From: a candidate division TA06 bacterium
GTDB taxonomy: Bacteria; Edwardsbacteria; AC1; EtOH8
Assembly: GCA_016235665.1 (NCBI GenBank)
Contig: JACRJI010000006.1
Location: 23,036-87,035 of the forward strand
Direction: 5' to 3'
Length of the DNA stretch: 64,000 nt
A program made the position numbers and the translations under genes. Positions 34,775 to 43,277 of the stretch are shown piece by piece. The stretch's first letter is position 1, and every line of letters starts with the position of its first letter. A model generated the notes under the pieces. That model had not been told where the DNA came from and ran no database searches. It saw nothing but the letters and a program-made list of their open reading frames with translations.

Positions 34775-35368
34775 ATGAACAGCACAACAGTTGCCAAGGA
34801 CAACACAACCCTGAATGCCGCAATTAAGGAGGCCAGGTTAGACAGCCGGGCAGGAAAGTATCTGACCTTCTTTTTAGAGAACGAGGAGTACGGAGTTGAA
34901 ATCCTAAAAGTTCAGGAGATCATCGGCCGGATGCCGATCACCCCGGTGCCTCGGACGCCCAGCTACATCCGGGGGGTCATCAACCTGCGGGGTAAGATCC
35001 ACCCGCTGATGGACCTCAAGGTCAAGTTCGGAATGGAGCGGACGGAGATCACCGACGAAACCTGTATCATCGTCATCAAGACCAGCACCATCATGATGGG
35101 CATCCTGGTGGACCGTGTGTCCGAGGTGGCCAACATCGCCGCCGGAGAGATCGAGGACACGCCATCCTTTGGAGCTGGTATAGACACCGAGTATCTTTTG
35201 GGGGTGGGCAAGACCGGAGGTAAGGTGCGCCTGCTGCTGGACATCGAGAAGGTAATCACCGCCAAGGACATCATTCAGCTGAAGAAGGCGGCTGGAAGCG
35301 CGGAGAGCCAGAATGCCGAGACTGAGACCGAGACCAAGACGGAACAGAAAAACGAAAAAACGAAATAA
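34775..35368 (+). CDS. cheW: Chemotaxis coupling protein CheW
   Basis: 197 residues from the ATG at 34775, which has a perfect AAGGAGGTGA 5 bp upstream. A second in-frame ATG at 34727 also has a good CGGAGG site and would add 16 residues. The CheW core is complete: YLTFFLENEEYGVEILKVQE, ITPVPRTPSYIRGVINLRGK, HPLMDLKVKFGM, MGILVDRVSEV and LLGVGKTGGKVRLLLDIEKV. A charged C-terminal tail (ETETETKTEQKNEKTK) is extra. It couples the receptor at 35382 to CheA. The MCP starts 13 bp downstream. Confidence 0.93.
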   Translation: MNSTTVAKDNTTLNAAIKEARLDSRAGKYLTFFLENEEYGVEILKVQEIIGRMPITPVPRTPSYIRGVINLRGKIHPLMDLKVKFGMERTEITDETCIIVIKTSTIMMGILVDRVSEVANIAAGEIEDTPSFGAGIDTEYLLGVGKTGGKVRLLLDIEKVITAKDIIQLKKAAGSAESQNAETETETKTEQKNEKTK

Positions 35369-35381
35369 ATAAGGAGGGAAC

Positions 35382-37478
35382 ATGCTCAACAACATCAAAT
35401 TGGGAACGAAATTGATAGCTTCGTTCATAATCATGGCTATCATATCGGCAATCTTGGGTATCATTACTCTCATCAGCTACGGCGATGTGAGTGAACAGTT
35501 TACCCTGTTGCGAAAAGATATCGTTCCCGGGGCACTTTTCATGGTGCAGACCCGGTCTGGATTGAATTCGCTGATGGCGGAAACCGGCCAGGTTATCATA
35601 GATAAAGATTTTAGCCACAAAAAGGAAATGGCCCAGACTGCCGCAACCCTTATCCAGGATGCCAAGTCCCATACAGAGCATGAGAAGCATATCGGAACTG
35701 CGGAAGGAGATGACGCCCAGAAGGTAGAGGATGGGATTCTTGGAGTCATTGACCTTTCCGAACAAACCGTGAAGGCGGTAGAAACGGGAAAAACACAGGA
35801 AGAAATCGATGTGTTCTACGATCAAATGTTTGCGGATATGCAAGAATTAGACGAACGCGTCACCAACCATTTGGCTACGCATATGGGAGAAGTGGATCTG
35901 GTTGAAAAGATGGTGTCCCAAACAATCAGCAGCGGGATAACCATAATCTGGGTTACCCTCGTGATAGCTTTGCTTTTGGGCATCTTCCTTGCGGCTATCC
36001 TGACCCGCAATATCTCCAAGCCCATTCAGGAAGGCGTGATGATGATGGAAGAGATAGGCAAGGGTCACCTGAGCCAGCGGCTGAAAATGGACCGCAAGGA
36101 CGAGATCGGCCTCTTGGCAAGGGCCATGGATGCATTCGCCGACGACTTACAGACCAAGGTGGTGGGCACAATACAAAAAATGGCCAACAGCGATCTCAGC
36201 ATGGAGATCGTGCCCAAGGACGCGCTGGACGAAATATCTCCAGCCATGAAAAAAACGATCGAATCCTTCCGCACCGTGGTGACCGAAGTACAGATCCTTA
36301 CCAAGGCCACAATGGAAGGCCGTCTGAATGTCAGGGGCAATGTTGACAAACTGCAGGGCGTGTACCGGGATGTGGTGCAGGGTTTCAATTCATCGTTGGA
36401 CGCGGTGACCGGTCCGCTGAACGAATTGGCCGCCATAATGGAAAAAATAGCCGCCAGAGACCTTTCGGCGCGGGTTAAAGGCGATTACAAGGGCGATTTT
36501 GATTCATTCAAGACCGCCGTCAACACAGCCGTGGAGAACCTCGACAAGGCCATGCAGCAAGTGGCCATCGGCGCTGAGCAGGTGGCATCGGCCTCGGTGC
36601 AGGTGAGCACCGGCGGGCAGGCCCTGTCGCAGGGAACATCCGAGCAGGCTTCATCGCTCGAGGAGGTATCCTCCAGCCTGCAGGAGATGTCGTCCATGAT
36701 CCGAAAAAACACCGCCAATGCCAAGGAAGCCAAGGGGGTGGCCGATCAGACCAGGGAAAGTTCGGACAAAGGCGTGGAGAGCATGAGCAAGCTTTCCGGC
36801 GCAATCAATAAGATAAAGGCTTCTTCCGATTCCACCGCCAAGATAGTGAAGACCATTGACGAGATCGCCTTCCAGACCAATCTGCTGGCTTTGAACGCCG
36901 CAGTGGAAGCTGCCCGGGCCGGGGATGCCGGCAAGGGTTTCGCGGTGGTGGCCGAGGAGGTCCGCAATCTGGCCATGCGCAGCGCCGAAGCGGCCAAGAA
37001 CACCGCCAACCTGATCGAGGACGCGGTAAAGAACTCGGAGAACGGGGTGGTCATCAATGCCGAGGTTCTCAAGAATTTCCAGGAGATCATCGAAAGGGCC
37101 AACAAGGTAAGCCAGGTGGTGGCAGAGATCGCCGCCGCCTCGGAACAGCAAGACCAGGGGATAAGCCAGGTGAACAAGGCGGTGGAGCAGATGAACCAGG
37201 TGACCCAGCAGAACGCCGCCAACGCCGAGGAGTCGGCCAGCGCCGCGGAGGAGATGTCATCCCAGTCCGAGGAGATGCGGAGCATGGTTCAGGGCTTTAA
37301 GCTGACCGGTTCCAGTGATTTCAACCAGGCCCTAAAGGCCAGCAGTCAGTCGGGTCACTATTTGCACAACCTGGTCATGGGTAAAAAGGGCGGCAAGGCC
37401 GCGGCCGGGATCCAGCCAGATCCCCGCAAGATAATTCCCCTGGACGAAAAGGATCACAACATACTCAAGACCTTCTGA
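35382..37478 (+). CDS. Methyl-accepting chemotaxis protein
   Basis: 698 residues, ATG with AAGGAGGGA upstream. TM1 is at about 10-32, a periplasmic helical domain at about 33-184 (four-helix-bundle type, His-rich around SHTEHEKHIG), TM2 at about 185-207, and HAMP right after (TRNISKPIQEGVMMME). Two further HAMP-like segments follow (SDLSMEIVPKDALDEI; ARDLSARVKGDYKGD). The signalling domain has the conserved tip EIAFQTNLLALNAAVEAARA. There is no CheR-binding pentapeptide at the C-terminus (ends DEKDHNILKTF). It is the only receptor in the operon. The ligand is unknown. Confidence 0.94.
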   Translation: MLNNIKLGTKLIASFIIMAIISAILGIITLISYGDVSEQFTLLRKDIVPGALFMVQTRSGLNSLMAETGQVIIDKDFSHKKEMAQTAATLIQDAKSHTEHEKHIGTAEGDDAQKVEDGILGVIDLSEQTVKAVETGKTQEEIDVFYDQMFADMQELDERVTNHLATHMGEVDLVEKMVSQTISSGITIIWVTLVIALLLGIFLAAILTRNISKPIQEGVMMMEEIGKGHLSQRLKMDRKDEIGLLARAMDAFADDLQTKVVGTIQKMANSDLSMEIVPKDALDEISPAMKKTIESFRTVVTEVQILTKATMEGRLNVRGNVDKLQGVYRDVVQGFNSSLDAVTGPLNELAAIMEKIAARDLSARVKGDYKGDFDSFKTAVNTAVENLDKAMQQVAIGAEQVASASVQVSTGGQALSQGTSEQASSLEEVSSSLQEMSSMIRKNTANAKEAKGVADQTRESSDKGVESMSKLSGAINKIKASSDSTAKIVKTIDEIAFQTNLLALNAAVEAARAGDAGKGFAVVAEEVRNLAMRSAEAAKNTANLIEDAVKNSENGVVINAEVLKNFQEIIERANKVSQVVAEIAAASEQQDQGISQVNKAVEQMNQVTQQNAANAEESASAAEEMSSQSEEMRSMVQGFKLTGSSDFNQALKASSQSGHYLHNLVMGKKGGKAAAGIQPDPRKIIPLDEKDHNILKTF

Positions 37479-37488
37479 TCCAGAATTA

Positions 37489-37558
37489 TTAGGCACAGAG
37501 CTGCACCGGCAGCTGGCTGAAGAAAATGCGGGCATAGTCGGTGCGGCCTGTGTCCTAA
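37489..37558. repeat. Long imperfect hairpin after the MCP gene
   Basis: The left end TTAGGCACAG...GCACCG pairs with the right end CGGTGC...TGTGTCCTAA. It is followed by an A-run, so it is not a plus-strand terminator. It probably forms an mRNA hairpin between mcp and cheR. Confidence 0.5.
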
Positions 37559-37605
37559 AAAAATAATCGCCCAAGCAAAACCGAAACCGGCAACCCAATA
37601 AGATA

Positions 37606-38520
37606 ATGATGACCGATGCCAAGAACATAGATCAAGATGAGGCAGTGGACTTTTACTCGCTAAAATTGTCTAAGAAACAGTTCCGCCATATCAGCAATAC
37701 CGTTTACAAGGTGTCGGGGATAGACCTGCACCAGGGCAAGGAGGAGCTGGTAAAGGCCCGGCTGCTGAAGCGGCTGAGGCATCTGCGTCTGAGCAATTTC
37801 GAACACTATCTTAAATATCTGGAGCAGGACCAGAGCGGGCTGGAGGTCCAGTCCATGGTGGACATGCTGACCACCAACAAGACCCATTTTTTCAGGGAAT
37901 CGGAGCATCTGGATTTTCTCAAGCACGAGATCGTCCCCAAGCTTGACCGGGAAAAGGTCAGGATATGGAGCGCCGGATGCTCCTCGGGCGAGGAGCCTTA
38001 TTCCATAGCCATTACCCTGATGGAAGCCCTGCCTGACATAGAGAAGACGGACGTCAGGATTTTGGCCACGGACATCTCGGAACGGATGATCGCCAAAGCC
38101 AGGGAAGGCCTTTACGAGCAGGAAACCCTTAAAACCCTGCCTCCGCAGTTGTGCCACAAATATTTCCGTATTTTACCGTCCTCCCAGTCACGCCGGTACC
38201 AGACGATAGACCGGGTTCAGTCCCTGGTGTCATTTGCCATGCTTAATCTGATGGAGGAATGGCCTATGGCCGGGCCTTTCGATGTTATATTCTGCCGCAA
38301 TGTGATGATCTACTTCGACAAGCCCACCCAGGAGCGTCTGGTGCGGAGGTTCTGGCCGCTGCTGAAGGAAGGGGGTTATCTGATGGTGGGGCATTCAGAG
38401 AGCCTGACCTTTCTGTCCCACGAATACCGCTATGTTCAGCCGGCGGTTTACCAGAAAATAAAGGGTTACGCCAAGAATCTCAAGCGGCCGGCCATGGCGG
38501 TCCAGGAGGTTGCATCATGA
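37606..38520 (+). CDS. cheR: Chemotaxis protein methyltransferase CheR
   Basis: 304 residues (ATGATG start; either codon may be used). The N-terminal helical domain (SKKQFRHISNTVYKVSGIDL) is followed by the SAM domain: TTNKTHFFRESEHLDFL, IWSAGCSSGEEPYSIAI, ILATDISERMIAKA, FDVIFCRNVMIYFD and GGYLMVGHSESL. It methylates receptor glutamates using SAM. The stop overlaps the next start (ATGA), coupling it to cheD. Confidence 0.95.
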   Translation: MMTDAKNIDQDEAVDFYSLKLSKKQFRHISNTVYKVSGIDLHQGKEELVKARLLKRLRHLRLSNFEHYLKYLEQDQSGLEVQSMVDMLTTNKTHFFRESEHLDFLKHEIVPKLDREKVRIWSAGCSSGEEPYSIAITLMEALPDIEKTDVRILATDISERMIAKAREGLYEQETLKTLPPQLCHKYFRILPSSQSRRYQTIDRVQSLVSFAMLNLMEEWPMAGPFDVIFCRNVMIYFDKPTQERLVRRFWPLLKEGGYLMVGHSESLTFLSHEYRYVQPAVYQKIKGYAKNLKRPAMAVQEVAS

Positions 38521-38999
38521 TCCATACGGTGGGGGTGGCCGGCATGATGGTGTCCCGGCAAAGCTCGGATATCCTGATAACTCATGCCTTAGGCAGCTGC
38601 CTGGGGATCACAGTATACGATTTCAAACAGAACATTGGAGGTTTATTGCATCCCATGCTGCCGGATTCCGGCATAGATAAAGCCAAGGTTGAGGCCAATC
38701 CCTTCATGTTCGTGGACAGCGGCCTGAGATTGCTGCTGGATAAGTTCTACCAGGCCGGATCGGAAAAAAGGAACTTGATAATCCGGGCGGCCGGAGGGTC
38801 CAGTTCCAAGACTAATGAAGAGGATGATTTTTTCCAGATCGGCCGCCGCAATTTCGTGAGTCTCAGAAAATTCCTGTGGGACGAGGGGCTGATGCTCAAA
38901 GCGTACGACATCGGCGGTTACGGCTCGCGGACGGTGACCCTGGAGATCGGCGGGGGCCGGATGACCATAAAAATAAACGGCAATGTCAAATATATATAA
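38517..38999 (+). CDS. cheD: Chemoreceptor glutamine deamidase CheD
   Basis: 160 residues from the ATG overlapping the cheR stop. The frame is open further upstream inside cheR but that part is not CheD-like. The catalytic Cys lies in THALGSCLGITVYD and the His in GGLLHPMLPDS; the family pattern continues with RAAGGSSSK, IGRRNFVSLRKFL and DIGGYGSRTVTLEI. CheD deamidates receptor glutamines and is regulated by CheC/CheX-type partners in other bacteria; two CheX genes follow. Confidence 0.92.
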   Translation: MIHTVGVAGMMVSRQSSDILITHALGSCLGITVYDFKQNIGGLLHPMLPDSGIDKAKVEANPFMFVDSGLRLLLDKFYQAGSEKRNLIIRAAGGSSSKTNEEDDFFQIGRRNFVSLRKFLWDEGLMLKAYDIGGYGSRTVTLEIGGGRMTIKINGNVKYI

Positions 39000-39090
39000 A
39001 CACCGACCCCGGAAGGCGTTCTTTTAATGTCTTCAGGTTTGGTTAATACGGATCAGCAATAATAAAAAACGGGAATTGGGGGATAGAAAA

Positions 39091-39483
39091 ATGGCTTTGA
39101 ATACTCTGGTGGTCGATGACAGTTCGGTGATGCGCACGATCATCATCAAAACCCTGAAGCTGGCCGGGCTGTCTTTAGGGGAAGTGCTGGAAGCCGGCAA
39201 CGGCCAGGAGGGCTTGAAGCTACTAGAGGACAACTGGGTGGACCTGGCTCTGGTGGACATCCACATGCCGGTGATGGACGGCGAGGAGATGATAAACCGG
39301 CTTAGGAAGAACAAGGAATACCACGACCTGCCGGTGATCATCGTCAGCTCCGAAAGCGACAGCGCCAGGATAGAGATGCTGCAGAAAAAAGGCGCCACCT
39401 TTATGCATAAACCATTCACTCCGGAAACATTAAGAGAAGCCATAATAGAAGCTACGGGGGTGAGCCATGAAGACCAGAGTTGA
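39091..39483 (+). CDS. cheY: CheY-type response regulator
   Basis: 130 residues from the ATG at 39091 (GGGGGAT upstream; an in-frame TTG at 39076 is less likely). Receiver: LVVDDSSVMR, phospho-Asp56 in ALVDIHMPVMDG, Ser in VIIVSSES and Lys in FMHKPFTPE. It lies directly before and overlaps cheX by 17 bp. It is likely the output regulator dephosphorylated by that CheX. Confidence 0.9.
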   Translation: MALNTLVVDDSSVMRTIIIKTLKLAGLSLGEVLEAGNGQEGLKLLEDNWVDLALVDIHMPVMDGEEMINRLRKNKEYHDLPVIIVSSESDSARIEMLQKKGATFMHKPFTPETLREAIIEATGVSHEDQS

Positions 39484-39943
39484 AAACGCGCTCAAAGAAG
39501 CGGGGCTTAAGACCTTCGAAGGAATTTGCTTCATGTACCCGGTGCCCGAGTTAAAGGAGATCCAGGAAATGCTTCCCCTGGAGGCCGCCGCCGAGGTGAA
39601 ATACCGGGGAGATTTTTCCGGACGGATGATGATCGAGACACGGGGCGGCCTGTTCCAGGCCATCGCGGTCAACATGCTTTCCAGCCAGGACCCGACCGGG
39701 GAGCAAAAGATGGACGCCCTGGGGGAGGTAGCCAACATCATCTGCGGGAATGTGATCCCGGCCCTGGGGGGTATCAGCCAGGGATACAGGATAGAAGCTC
39801 CGAGATGTATACCGTTGAACGAAGTTCAAAATAATCTTTTAGGAGAACCCCTGGTGTCAATGGTATTTAATTTGAACCAGGGCCGGGCCGATCTGAAATT
39901 TTATGTGGACGGGTATTATCCCGCCCCGGAGAAAAATACTTGA
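39467..39943 (+). CDS. cheX: CheX-type CheY phosphatase, first copy
   Basis: 158 residues; overlaps the end of cheY by 17 bp with GGGGGTGAG before its ATG. The phosphatase motif E-x2-N is in MDALGEVANIICGNVIPALGG. The fold otherwise follows CheX/CheC (AAAEVKYRGDFSGRMMIETR; QAIAVNMLSS). It should remove phosphate from CheY. Its stop overlaps the cheB start. Confidence 0.85.
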   Translation: MKTRVENALKEAGLKTFEGICFMYPVPELKEIQEMLPLEAAAEVKYRGDFSGRMMIETRGGLFQAIAVNMLSSQDPTGEQKMDALGEVANIICGNVIPALGGISQGYRIEAPRCIPLNEVQNNLLGEPLVSMVFNLNQGRADLKFYVDGYYPAPEKNT

Positions 39944-41004
39944 TTAAAGTGCTGGTGGTCGACGACTCGGCCCTGGTCCGCAAGATACTGACCGAGGAGT
40001 TGACCAAACATAAGGACATAACGGTGGTGGGCAGCGCCATTGACCCCTACGTGGCCCGCGACAAGATAGTGCGCCTTAAGCCGGACGTCATCACTCTGGA
40101 CCTGGAAATGCCCAGGATGGACGGGCTGTCATTTTTATCCAAGCTGATGCGTTATCATCCCCTGCCGGTGGTAGTGGTCAGCTCGCTTACCCCGGCCAAC
40201 AGCCAGAACGCCATCAGGGCTTTGGAACTGGGGGCGGTGGATGTTATCTGCAAGCCCGGCTCCAGCCTATCTTCGCCGGACATTTCGCGGCAATTGGCCA
40301 ATGCCATCAGGGCTGCCGCCAAGGCCCGGATCGCCGGTCCAGCACCCGAGACCGCCGAAGCGGCCGACCGGGGCCGGCCATACAATTTTTCGCTTAAAAC
40401 GACCCATAAGGTCATTGCCGTTGGAGCCTCAACCGGTGGTACCATTGCCATAGAAACTTTGCTGAGGGATCTTCCTTCCAACATTCCCGGGTTAGTGATT
40501 GTCCAGCATATGCCGGAGCATTTTACCGCCACTTTTGCCCAGAGGCTGGATTCGATCTGCATGATCGAGGTCAAGGAGGCCGAGGACGGCGATGCCGTAG
40601 TACCGGGGCGGGCCCTGATAGCACCGGGCGGCCGCCACATGGTGCTGGAGCGAAGCGGGGCCTTCTACCAGGTCAGGATCAAGGACGGGCCCATGGTCCA
40701 CCACCAGCGCCCCAGCGTAGATGTGCTTTTCCATACGGCGGCCAAGCAGGCCGGCGAGAATGCCATCGGAGTCATCCTGACCGGCATGGGGGTGGACGGG
40801 GCGGCCGGTCTGCTGGCCATGAAGGAAAGGGGGGCTTACACCATAGCCCAGGACGAGGCCAGCTCGGTGGTATACGGCATGCCGGGCGAGGCGGTCAAAA
40901 TTGGGGCTGCCTGCCGGGAACTGCCCCTGTCCGGGATCGGCGCTAAAATACTTGAGTTTCTGACCGGCCCGGAACTGCAACCCGATAACAAAGCAATTTC
41001 CTAA
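39940..41004 (+). CDS. cheB: Chemotaxis glutamate methylesterase/deamidase CheB
   Basis: 354 residues from a TTG overlapping the cheX stop (TTGA). Receiver with phospho-Asp54 (ITLDLEMPRMDG) and VVVVSSLT / VICKPGS. The catalytic domain has the Ser164-His190-Asp286 triad: VGASTGGT, IVQHMPEHFT and TGMGVDGAAG. It demethylates and deamidates the receptor, opposing CheR. The ribosome site is weak, so translation is probably coupled to cheX. Confidence 0.95.
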   Translation: MIKVLVVDDSALVRKILTEELTKHKDITVVGSAIDPYVARDKIVRLKPDVITLDLEMPRMDGLSFLSKLMRYHPLPVVVVSSLTPANSQNAIRALELGAVDVICKPGSSLSSPDISRQLANAIRAAAKARIAGPAPETAEAADRGRPYNFSLKTTHKVIAVGASTGGTIAIETLLRDLPSNIPGLVIVQHMPEHFTATFAQRLDSICMIEVKEAEDGDAVVPGRALIAPGGRHMVLERSGAFYQVRIKDGPMVHHQRPSVDVLFHTAAKQAGENAIGVILTGMGVDGAAGLLAMKERGAYTIAQDEASSVVYGMPGEAVKIGAACRELPLSGIGAKILEFLTGPELQPDNKAIS

Positions 41005-41030
41005 AATAACATATAATCCTAAAAAACAAC

Positions 41031-42092
41031 ATGATCAAGATCCTTTTATATGATACGGCCCTTACAGAGTGGCCTTTGTTCGATGAAACACTTCCTTCAG
41101 CGAATTACGATCTCATCAAGCTCGGGACATTCTGCGAGGCGCACACCGCCTTGCTAACCGGCCATTATGACGTGTTGCTGCTGCGGGTGGGAAGGGAACA
41201 AACCCGGCAGATATGGAATCTGATAACCGATTACCAAAGCGTTACTCCCCTGGGTCCGGTGGTGCTGATCTACGATGAGATAACTGTTGACTCTTTGAAC
41301 CACGCCCTATATTACGGGGTAAGGGATTGTCTGAAATTCAGCGACATCAGCACCACCCTGGGTTTCTCGGTCGGGATGACCCTGGACCGGTGCCGCGACC
41401 TGCAGGCCCGGATAGCCGGTCTGGAAAAACAGCGGTTCGAGGAACAGATCGACCGTCTGCAGAACGCCCTCTCACACGAGCTCAATAACATCTTTTCACT
41501 GCAGGATGATCTGAATAATTCAGGACAGCAGCTGTTGAGTGTACTGGTGAACGCCCTGGAGATAGCCGATCCCTATGTGCGGGGGCATTCCCAGCGGGTG
41601 GCCGCCCTGGCAAAGAAGATAGCCGGGCGGATGAACCAAGGCTACCTGATGTCACATGGGATCTTCGAGCTGGCCGGGCTGGAGACGGCGGCCCTGCTTC
41701 ATGACATCGGCAAGCTGGGTATACCAGACAGTATTCTCAACAAACGGAAAAAACTTTCCGAGGCCGAATGGAAGCTGATCAAAAGACACCCGGTCATGGG
41801 GGCCGATATCGTGGCCAATATCGGGCATCTTAACGACATCGCCCCGGACATCAGGTCGCATCACGAACGGTGGGACGGAACCGGTTATCCCCAGGGCCTT
41901 AAGGGCCAGGATATCCCCATCAAGGCCAGAATACTTTCCCTGGCCGATGCCTTTGACGCCATGGTTTCGCCCAGAATTTACCGGGAGACCAGGCTGCTGC
42001 CGGAAGCAGTGGATGAGATAAAAAAAGGCGCCGGGACTCAGTTCGATCCCCAGGTGGTGGAGGGATTGCTTTGGGTGGCCGGGGATAAATGA
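41031..42092 (+). CDS. HD-GYP protein with degenerate receiver domain
   Basis: 353 residues. Residues 1-125 follow a receiver fold (MIKILLYDT, YDVLLLRVG, GPVVLIYDE) but the phospho-acceptor Asp is replaced, so it is probably not phosphorylated. A linker contains LSHELNNIFSLQDDL, which looks like a kinase H-box. The HD-GYP domain is complete: His224-Asp225 in LLHDIGKLGIPD, HPVMGADIV, HHERWDGTGYP with Gly-Tyr-Pro at 285-287, and LADAFDAM. HD-GYP enzymes degrade cyclic di-GMP. Its place between cheB and a second cheY suggests a c-di-GMP output of the chemosensory system. Confidence 0.9.
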   Translation: MIKILLYDTALTEWPLFDETLPSANYDLIKLGTFCEAHTALLTGHYDVLLLRVGREQTRQIWNLITDYQSVTPLGPVVLIYDEITVDSLNHALYYGVRDCLKFSDISTTLGFSVGMTLDRCRDLQARIAGLEKQRFEEQIDRLQNALSHELNNIFSLQDDLNNSGQQLLSVLVNALEIADPYVRGHSQRVAALAKKIAGRMNQGYLMSHGIFELAGLETAALLHDIGKLGIPDSILNKRKKLSEAEWKLIKRHPVMGADIVANIGHLNDIAPDIRSHHERWDGTGYPQGLKGQDIPIKARILSLADAFDAMVSPRIYRETRLLPEAVDEIKKGAGTQFDPQVVEGLLWVAGDK

Positions 42093-42146
42093 AGACAATG
42101 AAATGCATTTAGAAATTAAGAATATCACTTAAGGGAGAAGATCAAA

Positions 42147-42536
42147 ATGAACGAAGTTAAAAACAAAAAAAAATGCCCGGTGCTGGTGGTGGACGACTCC
42201 GAGTTCGTGGCCCGTCTTATGATCAAAATGCTGGATGAGACCGGTTATCAGGTGGTGGGGCACGCCAAGAACGGTCAGGATGCCCTGGCAAAGTACCGGG
42301 AACTTAATCCAGAGATAGTGACCATGGACATCATCATGCCCAGCATGGGCGGCATAGAGGCCATTTCCGAGCTGTTCAAGATAAACCGCCGGGCCAAGGT
42401 GCTGGTGGTCAGCGCCATGGGGCACGCCAACATCGTGGATCAGGCCATGAAGATCGGAGCCAAGCACTACATCCTTAAACCGTTTCAAAAAGAGGAATTT
42501 TTGAAGGCGGTGGACATAGTTCGTGATGCGGCTTAG
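42147..42536 (+). CDS. CheY-type response regulator, second copy
   Basis: 129 residues, ATG with AAGGGAGAAG upstream. Receiver: PVLVVDDSEFVARLM, phospho-Asp61 in IVTMDIIMPSMGG, Ser in VLVVSAMGH and Lys in YILKPFQKE. The sequence is of the CheY/TlpT-like type that lacks an output domain. It is followed 15 bp later by a second CheX, repeating the CheY-CheX pairing at 39 kb. Confidence 0.9.
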   Translation: MNEVKNKKKCPVLVVDDSEFVARLMIKMLDETGYQVVGHAKNGQDALAKYRELNPEIVTMDIIMPSMGGIEAISELFKINRRAKVLVVSAMGHANIVDQAMKIGAKHYILKPFQKEEFLKAVDIVRDAA

Positions 42537-42551
42537 AAGGAGAATGAAAAT

Positions 42552-43013
42552 ATGAAAAGCGATTTCGTCCATCCTTTCGTGGATGCCGCCGTCAAAGTGA
42601 TGGAAGAGGCCACGGGGACCAGGGTCCGCCGCGGCAGCGTGGCACTGATAGCCTCGCCCATCTCCACCCTGGGGGTGGCCAGCATCATCGGGATACTGGG
42701 AGAGGCCGAGGGGCGGATGGTGATAGATCTCTCTCCCGAAACCGCCTGCAAGCTGGCCTCCAGCATGAACGGTCAGGAAATATCCGAATACGACGAACTG
42801 GTCACCTCCACCATCAACGAACTGGCCAACATGGTGGGCGGCCGGGCTGTTTCGGAACTGGTCAACCGGGGGCACCAGTTGGATATCACCCCGCCCACAA
42901 TATTTACCGGCAGGGAAATGGAGGTATCCAACACTGAATTAGAAACTGTGGTCGTACCGCTGGAGACGGATTTCGGTCCGGTAATGTTGAACATTGCAGT
43001 CAGGATAAAATAA
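42552..43013 (+). CDS. cheX: CheX-type CheY phosphatase, second copy
   Basis: 153 residues, with GAAGGAGAATG before the ATG. Starts FVHPFVDAAVKVMEEATGT, a standard CheX N-terminus. The phosphatase E-x2-N motif is in STINELANMVGGRAVSEL. It differs clearly from the first CheX, so it likely serves the CheY encoded just upstream. Last gene of the operon; a hairpin terminator follows about 80 bp later. Confidence 0.88.
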   Translation: MKSDFVHPFVDAAVKVMEEATGTRVRRGSVALIASPISTLGVASIIGILGEAEGRMVIDLSPETACKLASSMNGQEISEYDELVTSTINELANMVGGRAVSELVNRGHQLDITPPTIFTGREMEVSNTELETVVVPLETDFGPVMLNIAVRIK

Positions 43014-43090
43014 CCTAAGGCTTTAATGTTCCGACTTATATAGCATTATCAGGGATGGCTTGTTTTCTTTTTTAAATCCTTGAAAAAAGA

Positions 43091-43117
43091 AAAGCCGCTG
43101 CATTAAACAGCGGCTTT
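43091..43117 (+). terminator. Terminator of the chemosensory operon
   Basis: Ten-base perfect arms AAAGCCGCTG and CAGCGGCTTT around a 7-base loop. Only a short T-rich tail follows (CGCTTTG). Confidence 0.7.
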
Positions 43118-43277
43118 CGCTTTGTCCCAAAAAACATTGTTGGAAGATATTGCTGAGTTGATCATTTCAGCGGTATGTTATAGGGGCTTGATTTCCGGAG
43201 CCCGGTATTGTATAGTTATTCTACGCTTAACCGGACGCGGTCAATACCGCAAATGCCACCATCAATATATTGTTATC

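Noticed and set aside
38259..38516. Upstream extension of cheD within cheR
   Set aside because: The extension has no CheD homology and lies entirely inside cheR; the ATGA overlap at 38517 is the normal coupled start.
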